Of a stretch of 64,000 bases of DNA, positions 1-9,038 are shown piece after piece (position 1 is the first letter of the stretch; each line of letters begins with the position of its first letter). A program made the translations under genes and the position numbers. The notes under the pieces are model-generated. The model searched no databases and was not told the origin of the DNA. It saw nothing but the letters and a program-made list of their open reading frames with translations. Location: the NCBI GenBank assembly GCA_012274445.1, contig JAAROD010000093.1:744001-808000 (forward strand). Direction: 5' to 3'. This DNA is from Sclerotiophoma versabilis (taxonomy: Eukaryota > Ascomycota > Dothideomycetes > Pleosporales > Didymellaceae).

Positions 1-174
1 TTTGAAATTCAGTCGTATTTTCGTGCTTAAACGGTCGCTCTTGACGCCAATTGACGAGCCAGCACCCAGCCGCAGCAGCCCACATGGCCAACCCCATTCC
101 GCGAGCACGCTACACGCCTCAGCACCTACCTTCAGGACGCGCTGACCTGTATCGATCGCACGCAAAGCCAGCCC

Positions 175-1740
175 GTGCCAGCAGACCTCGTCAAGGTCAT
201 CATCCACGGCACGCTGACGTTCATACTGAAAGTGCAACACGCGCCTGACCTCAGCACGGTGTGCGACGCGCTCAGCATCCTGCAAACCGAGGCCAAGGCA
301 ACCTCAGACAACGCTGCACAAATGCTTGATGCTGTCAAGCAGGAACTCAAGACCGAAATAAAGAACACCGCCGATACCGTCCACGCAATCGCCACAAACG
401 TACAACAAAATATAAGGAACGGAGAGGAGGCAAGGACTGCAGCCAAGGAGGCGGTGGAGGTAGGTAAAGCCAACCTGCAGATGGCAAGACAGATCAAGAA
501 CGCAGGACCACAGACAGGTGGCGTGGTCAGCTATGCTGCTATGGCAGCGAGGGGCGCGACGCTAGCAGGTACACCAAATACACAAGTTCCTAGAATGGCT
601 CCCATGCAGACGCAGCGTGAAGTCGTCGTGACCATCAGAGACCCCACTACAGTGCTTAGCCTGCGGGCGATGAACCCGCGCAACCTCAACGCGCATGTAG
701 AGCGCGCCATCGCGCAGAGTGGAAATGAAAATATAAGCAGCATCAAGGTCCTCTCTTCGAACCAGCTAAGAAGCGGCGACCTTAGCATCAGAACGGCGAC
801 CAGCAAGGAGGTAGAAGCACTAAAGCAGTTCGCTGACGACTGGGTCCACCGCATCGGCAACAGGGCCACGTTACGGATCACAACCTACGGCATTATCGCA
901 CACGGCATGCGCACCAGCACAATAGACATAGACAGGTTCGAGGAGATGAGGGATCATTTACTGCTGGACAACAAGCCGTTCATCCCGCAGGCAGAGATTA
1001 AGTACGTTGGGTGGCTGACACGCAACGCACCCGCGAAAGCCGCCTCTAGCGTCATTATAGAGTTCAGCAAACCAGAGGATGCCAACAAGATTATCGACGA
1101 GGGCCTGATCTGGCAGGGCGAGGTCTTTCAGTGCGAGCGATACGAGCGACAGTGCCGAGTGAAGCAGTGCTTCAAGTGCCAACACTACGGCCACATAGGA
1201 ACCCAGTGCAAGGCAACAATCGCATGTGGCTACTGTGCGCAAGAACACGAGAGTCGAGACTGTCCGTCCAAGCTCGACCGGAATGTACCCAGGAAATGCG
1301 CCGCCTGCCGAGGCGAGCACGAAGCGTGGAGCTACCAGTGCCCTACCAGGAAGGAGGAGAGGGCGAAAGCAAGAGCTGCATACGACGTACGGCCATACTA
1401 CCACCCAGTCGCGGAGACACAAAGAAGCAGCATCCCATCAGAAGTACCAGCTACCACTATCCGACGCAGCAGACCCGCGCAAGCTCCTGCACCGACGCAG
1501 CCTGCACCGATCACCAGGAACAGATCGCAACCCGGACGAGGACAGAAGAGGACGAACGCTGGAACCACTGTCGACCCAGCAGACCAGCAGAACCCGTCGA
1601 CACAGGCAAGCGGCAGCCAGAGGCCGCAGAGACACATCATACCTACCCGGAGAGCCATAGAAGCCACCGGGGCCAACAAGCTGCAGTCACAAAGTGGCAA
1701 CAGCCAGCACATGGAAATCGACTCTGATAACGAAGCATGA
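175..1740 (+). CDS. LINE family A ORF1, gag-like nucleic-acid-binding protein
   Basis: RNA-binding ORF1 protein expected to form the ribonucleoprotein with the LINE transcript. The N-terminal third is Ala/Glu/Lys rich and probably helical. Three zinc knuckles follow at about residues 331-390: CFKCQHYGHIGTQC (CX2CX4HX4C), CGYCAQEHESRDC (CX2CX4HX4C) and a looser CAACRGEH...C. The tail is basic and rich in Gln, Arg and Pro. The start is uncertain. The frame is open from about base 55 and stays similar to family B ORF1, but it contains no ATG before about base 322; position 175 is GTG. An ATG at 84 lies in another frame. Translation may begin at a non-AUG codon or by frameshift. The stop codon overlaps the ORF2 start (ATGA). 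Confidence 0.85.
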   Translation: MPADLVKVIIHGTLTFILKVQHAPDLSTVCDALSILQTEAKATSDNAAQMLDAVKQELKTEIKNTADTVHAIATNVQQNIRNGEEARTAAKEAVEVGKANLQMARQIKNAGPQTGGVVSYAAMAARGATLAGTPNTQVPRMAPMQTQREVVVTIRDPTTVLSLRAMNPRNLNAHVERAIAQSGNENISSIKVLSSNQLRSGDLSIRTATSKEVEALKQFADDWVHRIGNRATLRITTYGIIAHGMRTSTIDIDRFEEMRDHLLLDNKPFIPQAEIKYVGWLTRNAPAKAASSVIIEFSKPEDANKIIDEGLIWQGEVFQCERYERQCRVKQCFKCQHYGHIGTQCKATIACGYCAQEHESRDCPSKLDRNVPRKCAACRGEHEAWSYQCPTRKEERAKARAAYDVRPYYHPVAETQRSSIPSEVPATTIRRSRPAQAPAPTQPAPITRNRSQPGRGQKRTNAGTTVDPADQQNPSTQASGSQRPQRHIIPTRRAIEATGANKLQSQSGNSQHMEIDSDNEA

Positions 1741-4700
1741 ATAGACACAACAGACTGAACATACTACAGTACAATGTAAGAAAGTCAAGAGACATGGTCA
1801 TGGCATCACTCCTGCGCGACCCGGGGATCTACGACTTCGACATCATCGCCATCCAGGAGCCATGGAGGAACCCGTACTCCGCCACCACTCATCACCCGGC
1901 CAAGGACAGATTCCACCTCTGCTATGCAACAGGGGACACGGAGGGCCCAGCCCGGGTCTGTTTCTTCGTCAACAAAAGAATGGATCAGACAAAGTGGCGC
2001 TTTGAGGAGCGAACAAGGGACATTTGCTCCATCATCATAGACCCGACAGACAATCAGCACAGCCGAGAGCGGCTTGTTATCCACAACGTCTATAACCCGC
2101 CGAAGACCTCGAACAACCGGCAGAGCGCATTACCGCGGGCGCGCGAGGCACTGAGGCAATACCAGGCAGACAAACAAGTGCTACTGGGCGACTTCAATCT
2201 GCACCACCCGCTATGGGGAGGACTGAACAGAGAGGTCACCGATCTTGAGTCAGAAGATTTGATAGACATCATAGGAGACTTTGCGCTCCACAACACGCTT
2301 CCGCCAGGGACGACTACGTACGAAGAAGGCCGATCACAGTCCACAATCGATCTCTGCCTCGTAACAATGGGGCTGATCGAGCAAGTCATCAAGAGCGATG
2401 TAGACAGAAGCCTAGACCACGACTCAGATCACCTGCCCATAAGCACAACGCTAGATCTCGCAGCGCAACGTATCGAGAAGAAGCCGCGGAAAGACTGGAA
2501 AAGACTGAATGAGAAACTGTACACGAAAGCGCTGAGGCGCTCTCTGCCTCCCCTTAGAAGACCACTCACAAAGGCAGCGCTTGACACCTACACGGCTGAG
2601 GTGACCGCAGCAATCCAGGACGCGATACACGAAGCAGTGCCCGAGACTCATCCCTCCACCTACACGCGAGAGGGATGGACTGAGGAATGCAGAGCGGTGC
2701 TCGCTGAGACAAAACGACTGAAGAGAGCACACAGTCGACATCACACGGAGGAGACGTGGGAAGCGTATCGCGCTGCGAGGAACCACAAAGCAAGAACGAT
2801 AAGAAAAGCACTGCGTAAAGCACACAGAGACCGTATAGAGCAGGCGTCTGAGTCGCCAGACACGCTGTGGAAGCTAGCGAAGTGGGTGCGAACGAGGCAC
2901 GACCAGCCGACCCGATCCATACCGACTATACAACACCCTAACACACAACAAGACCTGATTGATCCCGCGGACAAGGCTGAGCTGTTTCGAGACATCTTCT
3001 TTCCCACGCCGCCAGAGGCCGAACTGGGAGACATACAGAACGCTGAGTACAGCAGCCAGATCGACATGCCACCGATCGAAGAAAAGGAGGTGCGGACTGC
3101 GATTCGAGCGGCATCGCCCCTTAAAGCCCCAGGCCCGGACGGGATCACGAACAAAGCGTTGCAAGCCGGGACCGACCTGATCGCGGTCCATCTGACGAGG
3201 GTCTTCAACCAGAGTCTGCGGCTGGGTTACTGCCCAGTCTTATTCCGAGCATCCATCACAGCAGTCTTGCGTAAACCTGGCAAGGCCAACTACGGAGTCC
3301 CCAAAGCATACCGTCCCATCGCACTGCTCAACACCATCGGCAAGGCTATGGATGCGGTGATAGCTCGGAGACTGAGCTACCTGGTGGAAACCCACCACGT
3401 GCTACCGCCGACGCACATGGGTGGAAGGAAGCATCGATCCACTGAGCACGCACTACACGCCGTCACAGCGAAGATCTATGAACAATGGAACAATGGAAAA
3501 GACGGCCAGGTGGCCAGCCTCTTGTTGCTGGACGTGTCCGGAGCCTTTGACAACGTATCTCACAAGCGGCTGCTTCACAACCTGCGAAAGCGGAAGGTTG
3601 ACGAGAATACCGTGCGCTGGATAGCAAGCTTCTTGAGCGACAGACACACACACATCCTGGTTGATGGGTACAAGTCTGAAGACTACGCGATAAACACAGG
3701 CATTCCCCAGGGCTCACCGCTCTCCCCTATGCTTTATCTCTTTTATAACGCCGACTTGATCGAGCAATGCAACGAGCAGACAGACGCTATGTCGACAGGA
3801 TACATCGATGACGTGGCTATCCTCGCCTGGGGAAAGACCACAGAACAAACATGCGAGATACTACGCACAATACTAGAGAAGGCACAGCAATGGGCAACCA
3901 CGCACGCATCAGTCTTCGCCCCTGACAAGTTCCAGCTGACTCACTTCACAAGATCGCGCAAACGCATCAACGTTGACGCGCTTATCCAGACAGAGTGGGG
4001 CGAGATAAAGCCGTCAAAAACATGCAAGTACCTCGGACTGACCCTAGACACTAAGCTGAAGTGGAGGGAGCACGTAGAGACGATCAGACAGAAGGCAACA
4101 CGCACAGTGCACATGCTGAGCAGCTTGGGCAGCTCCACCTGGGGCGTCCGACTGCAAGACATGCGCAGACTGTACGAAGCCATCGCGCTGCCGCAGATGA
4201 TGTACGCGTGCTCCATCTGGTCCAACGCCAGCCTCAACGACAAGAAGCGCGGCTACACACACAAGGCGGTAGACGCGTTGCGCAGCATTCAAGCAAGAGC
4301 AGCAAGAAGCATGTGCGGTGCCTACAGAGCAACATCAAGGGTTGCACTTGACGTGGAGACATTCCTTCTTCCCGTCGAACAACAGATTTGGAAGCACAAC
4401 GCAGACATTATCACTCGACTGTCATCAAATAGGGACATCGCGAAGACCGCATGCTACGAGCCAAGCGAACCAACACCAATAGTCATCGACAAGAACTACA
4501 GGGCTCATAAGAGCCCCTGGCAGAAGGCTTACGAGGCACTGAGGAGCAAGCAGGTGCGCGACCTCGACAAGCAGGAGCCGATCCCCCCGTTTATCACACC
4601 TCCGTGGCGGCGAGGGCCACATACCTACATTGATAACGATGCGGAAAAGGCCCGCGAACGCCATGACCGAGAATGCGCAACAAACAAGAGACTCAGCATC

Positions 4701-5636
4701 TACACAGACGGCAGCGGCATTGAGGGCGAGATCGGCTCCGCAGCAGTGTGCCCGCTAACACAACAGACGCTATCCGTAAACATGGGATCAGACAAGATGT
4801 CGACAGTATACGCAGCAGAGCTGCAAGGCATCAACCTGGCACTGCAGATCGCGCAGGAATATGCAGATGGAAGCGGCGAACGGAAACAGGTAGCCATATA
4901 CACAGACAACCAGGCCGCCATCTGGTCCATTGCCAAGGCAGAAGGACGCTCAGGGGCATACATCCTCAAGGAGATTTCGCGACAAATCCTGGAGCTCCAG
5001 GAGACAGGATACTCGGTGACCGTCCGATGGATCCCCGCCCATGTGGGCATACCCGAAAACGAGGCCGCCGACCAGGCTGCCAAGGAAGCCACCGGATGGA
5101 GAGAAGACGGCCGCAGACAGCAGCCAGCAGACGCACCTTCACAGCTATACCCACTCAGGACAACACTTAGAAGATGGTGCAAGACGCAGGCAGAGAGAGC
5201 GTGGATCAGCGCGTGGAGGGAAGACAAGAAAGGCCGCGCGACATACAGACACACGCCAGTGCCCACGAAGAAGGTGCTGCAGCTCCACGAGAGGCTCAGC
5301 AAGAGGGAAAGCGCGCTGCTAGTGCAACTGCGGACTGAGAAGATAGGCCTTAACGACTTCCTCTTCAATCGACACGTTCCGACTGTCACCAGCCCCCGCT
5401 GCAGCTGTGGAGAGAGGCGACAGACCGTCGCCCACATCCTCCTCCGCTGCAACAAGTACAAGGACCTCCGGAACCGCATCTTCGCCAACCTATCCGGACG
5501 GCACAGCCTCAGGACCATCCTGAGCACGCCACAGCTAGCCACCAAAGCCATCGAGTATATAGAGCAGACGCAGATCCTTGGGCAAGTGGGGATCAGAGAT
5601 ACGCAGACGACGCCGAGCGCTGGGGGGAGACTGTAG
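1737..5636 (+). CDS. LINE family A ORF2: endonuclease, reverse transcriptase, RNase H
   Basis: Polyprotein of 1299 residues that cuts target DNA and performs target-primed reverse transcription. Domains in order: APE-type endonuclease at about 1-235 (ILQYNVRKSRD, AIQEPWRN, LLGDFNLHHPLWGG, DHDSDHLPI); reverse transcriptase at about 450-780 (KAPGPDGI, YRPIALLNT, LLLDVSGAFDN, GIPQGSPLSP, YIDD catalytic box, KYLGLTLD); RNase H at about 980-1110 (YTDGSG, ELQGINLAL, YTDNQAA, WIPAHVGIP); and a C-terminal CX1CX8HX4C motif starting CSCGERRQ. YIDD replaces the usual F/YADD. In this copy the RNase H motif reads HVGIPENEA, where the second copy has HVGIPGNEA, so a usually conserved Gly is Glu. The frame is intact, so the copy may be competent apart from that change. 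Confidence 0.95.
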   Translation: MNRHNRLNILQYNVRKSRDMVMASLLRDPGIYDFDIIAIQEPWRNPYSATTHHPAKDRFHLCYATGDTEGPARVCFFVNKRMDQTKWRFEERTRDICSIIIDPTDNQHSRERLVIHNVYNPPKTSNNRQSALPRAREALRQYQADKQVLLGDFNLHHPLWGGLNREVTDLESEDLIDIIGDFALHNTLPPGTTTYEEGRSQSTIDLCLVTMGLIEQVIKSDVDRSLDHDSDHLPISTTLDLAAQRIEKKPRKDWKRLNEKLYTKALRRSLPPLRRPLTKAALDTYTAEVTAAIQDAIHEAVPETHPSTYTREGWTEECRAVLAETKRLKRAHSRHHTEETWEAYRAARNHKARTIRKALRKAHRDRIEQASESPDTLWKLAKWVRTRHDQPTRSIPTIQHPNTQQDLIDPADKAELFRDIFFPTPPEAELGDIQNAEYSSQIDMPPIEEKEVRTAIRAASPLKAPGPDGITNKALQAGTDLIAVHLTRVFNQSLRLGYCPVLFRASITAVLRKPGKANYGVPKAYRPIALLNTIGKAMDAVIARRLSYLVETHHVLPPTHMGGRKHRSTEHALHAVTAKIYEQWNNGKDGQVASLLLLDVSGAFDNVSHKRLLHNLRKRKVDENTVRWIASFLSDRHTHILVDGYKSEDYAINTGIPQGSPLSPMLYLFYNADLIEQCNEQTDAMSTGYIDDVAILAWGKTTEQTCEILRTILEKAQQWATTHASVFAPDKFQLTHFTRSRKRINVDALIQTEWGEIKPSKTCKYLGLTLDTKLKWREHVETIRQKATRTVHMLSSLGSSTWGVRLQDMRRLYEAIALPQMMYACSIWSNASLNDKKRGYTHKAVDALRSIQARAARSMCGAYRATSRVALDVETFLLPVEQQIWKHNADIITRLSSNRDIAKTACYEPSEPTPIVIDKNYRAHKSPWQKAYEALRSKQVRDLDKQEPIPPFITPPWRRGPHTYIDNDAEKARERHDRECATNKRLSIYTDGSGIEGEIGSAAVCPLTQQTLSVNMGSDKMSTVYAAELQGINLALQIAQEYADGSGERKQVAIYTDNQAAIWSIAKAEGRSGAYILKEISRQILELQETGYSVTVRWIPAHVGIPENEAADQAAKEATGWREDGRRQQPADAPSQLYPLRTTLRRWCKTQAERAWISAWREDKKGRATYRHTPVPTKKVLQLHERLSKRESALLVQLRTEKIGLNDFLFNRHVPTVTSPRCSCGERRQTVAHILLRCNKYKDLRNRIFANLSGRHSLRTILSTPQLATKAIEYIEQTQILGQVGIRDTQTTPSAGGRL

Positions 5637-5807
5637 GTACAGCGGACGCGACAGACGAAGCAACACGCCTCTCCGAGCCTAGAAACACAGCATACAGTCA
5701 GTACAACCGCTATTGAGATGAGCTGGCAGGCAAATTTGAGATAGTGGTTGATGGAAAGCGGCAGGTTTCGGGGGCAGCTGGTTCCTCTTTGTGAGGGATG
5801 AAGTGGG

Positions 5808-5833
5808 GCGGCGCGGATCAACGTCCGCACCGC
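5808..5833 (+). other. Conserved 3' UTR stem-loop of LINE copy 1
   Basis: GCGG and GCGGA on the left pair with TCCGC and CCGC on the right around a TCAACG loop, giving nine base pairs with one C/A mismatch. The same 26 bases occur in the other A copy, the B copy and the B fragment. It probably serves as the recognition structure for the reverse transcriptase; that role is inferred. Confidence 0.6.
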
Positions 5834-5904
5834 GTCCGCTGTCTGCCACGACCTGTCACTCCGGGCATAGCTGCGCAGTACGCGGCTGAAACCGAGTAGG
5901 AGTC

Positions 5905-5906
5905 AA

Positions 5907-5945
<39 letters not shown>

Positions 5946-5959
5946 ATCAATCAAATCAA
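5905..5959 (+). repeat. LINE tail: AATA repeats passing into AATCA-type repeats
   Basis: About ten AATA units follow the 3' UTR in place of a plain poly(A). They are followed by AATCAATCAAATCAATC, which resembles the family B tail and then runs straight into the pogo-type terminal repeat. Confidence 0.85.
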
Positions 5960-6013
5960 TCACCCCACCAACTTTCACACCCACCTTGCGCACCCCAGCA
6001 ACTCAACGCCACG

Positions 6014-7929
6014 ATGACTTTACAAAGTGCCCTTGCAGAGATAAAGGGATTGAAGCCAGGGGTTTCTTTTTCGTACCGGGCACTTGCCAAAAAACATAAG
6101 TGTTCCAGCACTACTTTGACGGAGAACCACAAGGGTCGGAGAACGTCCCATGCAGAGTCCCAGCTACATCAACGTCTCCTACACCCACGCGATGAGGCAG
6201 AGCTTGTACAATACATCAGAGCACTCACAGAGAGACATATACCACCTACAAGACAAATGATAATTAACTTTGCAACGCCTTTGTGTCGATGGGAGCCCTC
6301 ATATAGCTGGGTAACAAGGCTCTTAAAACGTTACCCCGACACACTTACCACGGCCTGGACCACCCCTATGGATACCGATCGTCACGACGCTGATAACAGT
6401 GAAAGATACCGTGCTTATTTTTGAGCTTCTGCACACTAGAATGACGGAGTTCGATGTCCTTCCCGAGAACACATACAACATGGACGAGAAGGGATTTATG
6501 ATTGGGGTACTTGGTAAGACCAAGAGAGTCTTTGATAAGGTACTGCATAAGCAGAGACGGTTTAAACAAGCCTCTCACGATGGTAACCGGGACTGGATCA
6601 CCGTGATAGGTGCTATATGTGCCGATGGGACAACCCTACCCCCAGCAGTGATCTTTTCAGCCAGCGGAAAACAAGATCCAAGCCAACTGGGTAAGGGAAA
6701 TCGAACCAAAGAAGCATTCACTGTACGTTGGAGTGTCTTTCACAGGCTGGACGAACGATGATCTTGGTGTTGAGTGGCTTAAGAAGGTGTTTGACCCCCC
6801 TACCACGCGGAAAGCTCGGAGAAAGTCCAGGTTATTGATCCTTGACGGCCACGGCAGCCACGTGACAAGAAGATTCATCGACTACTGTGATAAGCATCGA
6901 ATTTTACTGCTTATCTTCCCTCCACACGCTACCCATGCGCTGCAGCCACTGGATGTGGCTTGCTTCAAGTCACTGAGTCAAAACTACACCAAAGAACTGG
7001 TCAAACACAATCATTTTACTGAGGGATGGATCCCACTGAACAAGGGAGACTTTATAAGCCTATTCTGGCCTGCTTGGGTTGATACATTCACCGAGAAGTT
7101 GGTGTTGAGTGCTTTTGAATCCACGGGAATCAACCCACCGGACGCGGACGTCATACTTGATCGATTCAAGAAACCACCACCCCTACCAACTCCTTCACCA
7201 CCTGCAACACCTCCAGCACAAACTGAGCCTCAGTCTGCTCTTTCTGAACCTAATTGGTTGCGTTGCAAGTCTGATTTGAACCGTGCAGTGAAGTATGGGG
7301 ACGTTGAGGCAGCCAACTCAGTGATACAACAAGTGCATCAGTACCACGTGCTTAATGAGCCTAAAGATCACCAAATACAAGGCTTCAAAGACGCTGCAGA
7401 AGCCAAGAAGAGGCGTAATAAGAAGAAGAAAGTGCTACCACTGTCACCGCGAGACCCTAATGTGCAAGGTGGTGCTACTTTCTTTGATTCTAGTGCCGTT
7501 GCACGTGCAAATCACCGTATGAGAGTGAAGGAGAAGGAAGACCTTGAAGCTGAGGCTGCAAAGGTGACTAAGAAGCAAATTGAGTTCAACAACAAGCTCC
7601 TTAAGGCTAAACAGCAGGCAGATGCCACGAAGAAGAGGTTGGAAGACGCGGAAAAGAGGGCTCAAAAGAAGGCCCAAGAGCAGGCAGAAAAGGACGCTCG
7701 GAAGGCTGAAAGATTAGCTGCCAAAGAGCTCAAAGACGCACAGAAAGCATCCAGTAAGCCTAAACAGGCAAGGAGCAAGGCTTCAGCGAAATCGCAGTCA
7801 AAAGTAACAAAGCGTGGTGGAGGTGCTGGACGGCGCCGGCCACAGGTGGTTCATGAGCGTTCCCCGACGCCCCTACTTAGACAGTCAGGCAGCGGCCGCG
7901 TTATTGGGCCTACAAGAAAACTAAGATAG
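6014..7929 (+). pseudogene. pogo/Fot1-type transposase, two frameshifts
   Basis: Transposase of the pogo group. The N-terminal part (from ATG 6014) has a psq-type helix-turn-helix with ALAKKHKCSSTTL and a CENP-B-like segment ending near YSWVTRLLKRYP. The frame stops at 6424 just after a five-T run (6418-6422), and homology resumes in the next frame with ELLHTRMTEFDVLP and YNMDEKGF, the first catalytic Asp. A second shift lies near 6665-6680. The last frame (continuing to 7929) carries LLILDGHGSH (second Asp) and HALQPLDVACF (third Asp), then a Pro-rich linker and a long Lys/Ala/Glu-rich coiled-coil tail. Each break equals one net extra base. The tail is basic and may bind DNA. Confidence 0.85.
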
Positions 7930-8020
7930 TCAAAAGCTTCGCAGTAGTTAACAGTCTAATCCATCAACTTTTTCTGTGATAATAGCTATTGTACGTGGTT
8001 GAATAACCTCATTTCTATCT

Positions 8021-8084
8021 GGGTGGTGGAGATGGTGGGGTGACCCGGGCGGTGAACCGACCCGAGCGGCGACTTGGCACGGTA
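8021..8084 (-). repeat. Right terminal inverted repeat of the pogo-type element
   Basis: Read on the minus strand it begins TACCGTGCC and ends CACCCCACCATCTCCACC. Aligned without gaps to the remnant starting at 25670, the first eight bases and the inner TCACCCCACCA block match, with scattered matches between at equal spacing. The terminal TA fits the Tc1/mariner target site. Confidence 0.55.
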
Positions 8085-9038
8085 TGAGCTAACCAAGCTA
8101 CACGGGAAGACTCATACGGGCCTTTTGTCGGAGGTCCTACCTTGTTTCAATTAAAAAGCTGCAGTTAACAAACAATGGAAATCAGCAGACCAACTAGCCT
8201 GGTGTTGATCTAATGCAACGTTTATCGAATTATGTAACGATGGTCTTATCCGTATATTGATACTTATGGTAACATTAGAACCAACTGCTGTTTCTGCAGG
8301 CGACTTGATCTGATACAAAATCTCTATTAACCAGAACAACTAGATTGAATGGGCACGCCTTGACCAAAAGATTGCTTTTAGCCAGCACAATTGCTGTGCA
8401 GAAACTTCCCAGATTAGACATCCGGGGATTCCGCAATGTCGTATTTCTGGTCGCGCAAGTGAGAATGCAGTAGCCAGGTTCTTAGAGCTAAATACACAGA
8501 TCAGCCCCATCCTAAGGTTTCAACGGCGCTAGCTTTCCAGGAGGACATGGCTTAGGAGCCCAAGCTGCTAAGATCGACATGATATCGGACGGCAAGGCGG
8601 ATACAACTAACAATATTCATTGCGTATTGCCTAGTTTGAGGTGACGATGCGTAACGACGAAGCGCAGGACGACTGGACGAGGTGCTGGCTAGGAATTGTG
8701 TGCTAGTATATGCCGCAGTATGTAAATGTTTATGAGCCGCTGCTTATGCAATGTTATCTAGAGCGTGCATCTTGAAGTAGACCCCGCTGTAGGTGAACTA
8801 ACTCTATCTGGTCAAATCACTACATATCGATCAAGCTCCGCTCGGTGTGGGGCAAAGCCTACGGTATGGCAAAGTGGGTATGAAAAACAAGCCTCTCAGA
8901 CCCACAGCCTCGGACAGTTGGCATTTCTAGTTGCTGCGGGGTATTTGATGAACATGTCAGCTACAGGATTCCGCATGTGTATCGTTACGGTTCCGCCTTT
9001 TCTTCGTCTACATATCCAAAGGTACTCTTATCGACCAA
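8085..9038. other. Intergenic stretch, no gene seen
   Basis: No convincing coding frame, RNA gene or repeat pair. It holds the 5' flank of the Zn2Cys6 gene. Confidence 0.5.

Larger units (their letters stand above)
1..5959 (+). mobile_element. Family A LINE (non-LTR retrotransposon), copy 1, 5' end cut by window edge
   Basis: Autonomous non-LTR retrotransposon with two ORFs, of the fungal Tad/I-like kind that carries an RNase H domain. Base 1 corresponds to base 18446 of the second copy, so only about 30 bases of 5' UTR are missing. The two copies are the same in every stretch compared, apart from tail length and one base (5056 A versus 23501 G). Order: short 5' UTR, gag-like ORF1, overlapping ORF2, about 270-base 3' UTR with a stem-loop, then an AATA-repeat tail that passes into AATCA-type repeats. 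The intact frames suggest recent insertion. The right end abuts a pogo-type inverted repeat. Confidence 0.93.
5960..8084 (+). mobile_element. pogo/Fot1-type DNA transposon (Tc1/mariner superfamily), damaged
   Basis: Cut-and-paste transposon around a DDE transposase frame. The right inverted repeat runs inward from a TA at 8083-8084. Its complement begins TACCGTGC and ends TCACCCCACCA. The left side retains only the inner part of the repeat (TCACCCCACCA at 5960), because the LINE tail replaces the outer 40 or so bases. A remnant near 25670 shows the same repeat layout and spacing. The transposase frame is broken twice, so this copy is not autonomous. Confidence 0.75.

Noticed and set aside
4700..5830. 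376-residue minus-strand open frame inside LINE ORF2, also in copy 2
   Set aside because: Exactly antisense to RNase H coding sequence and its 3' UTR; composition follows the codon structure of the real gene.
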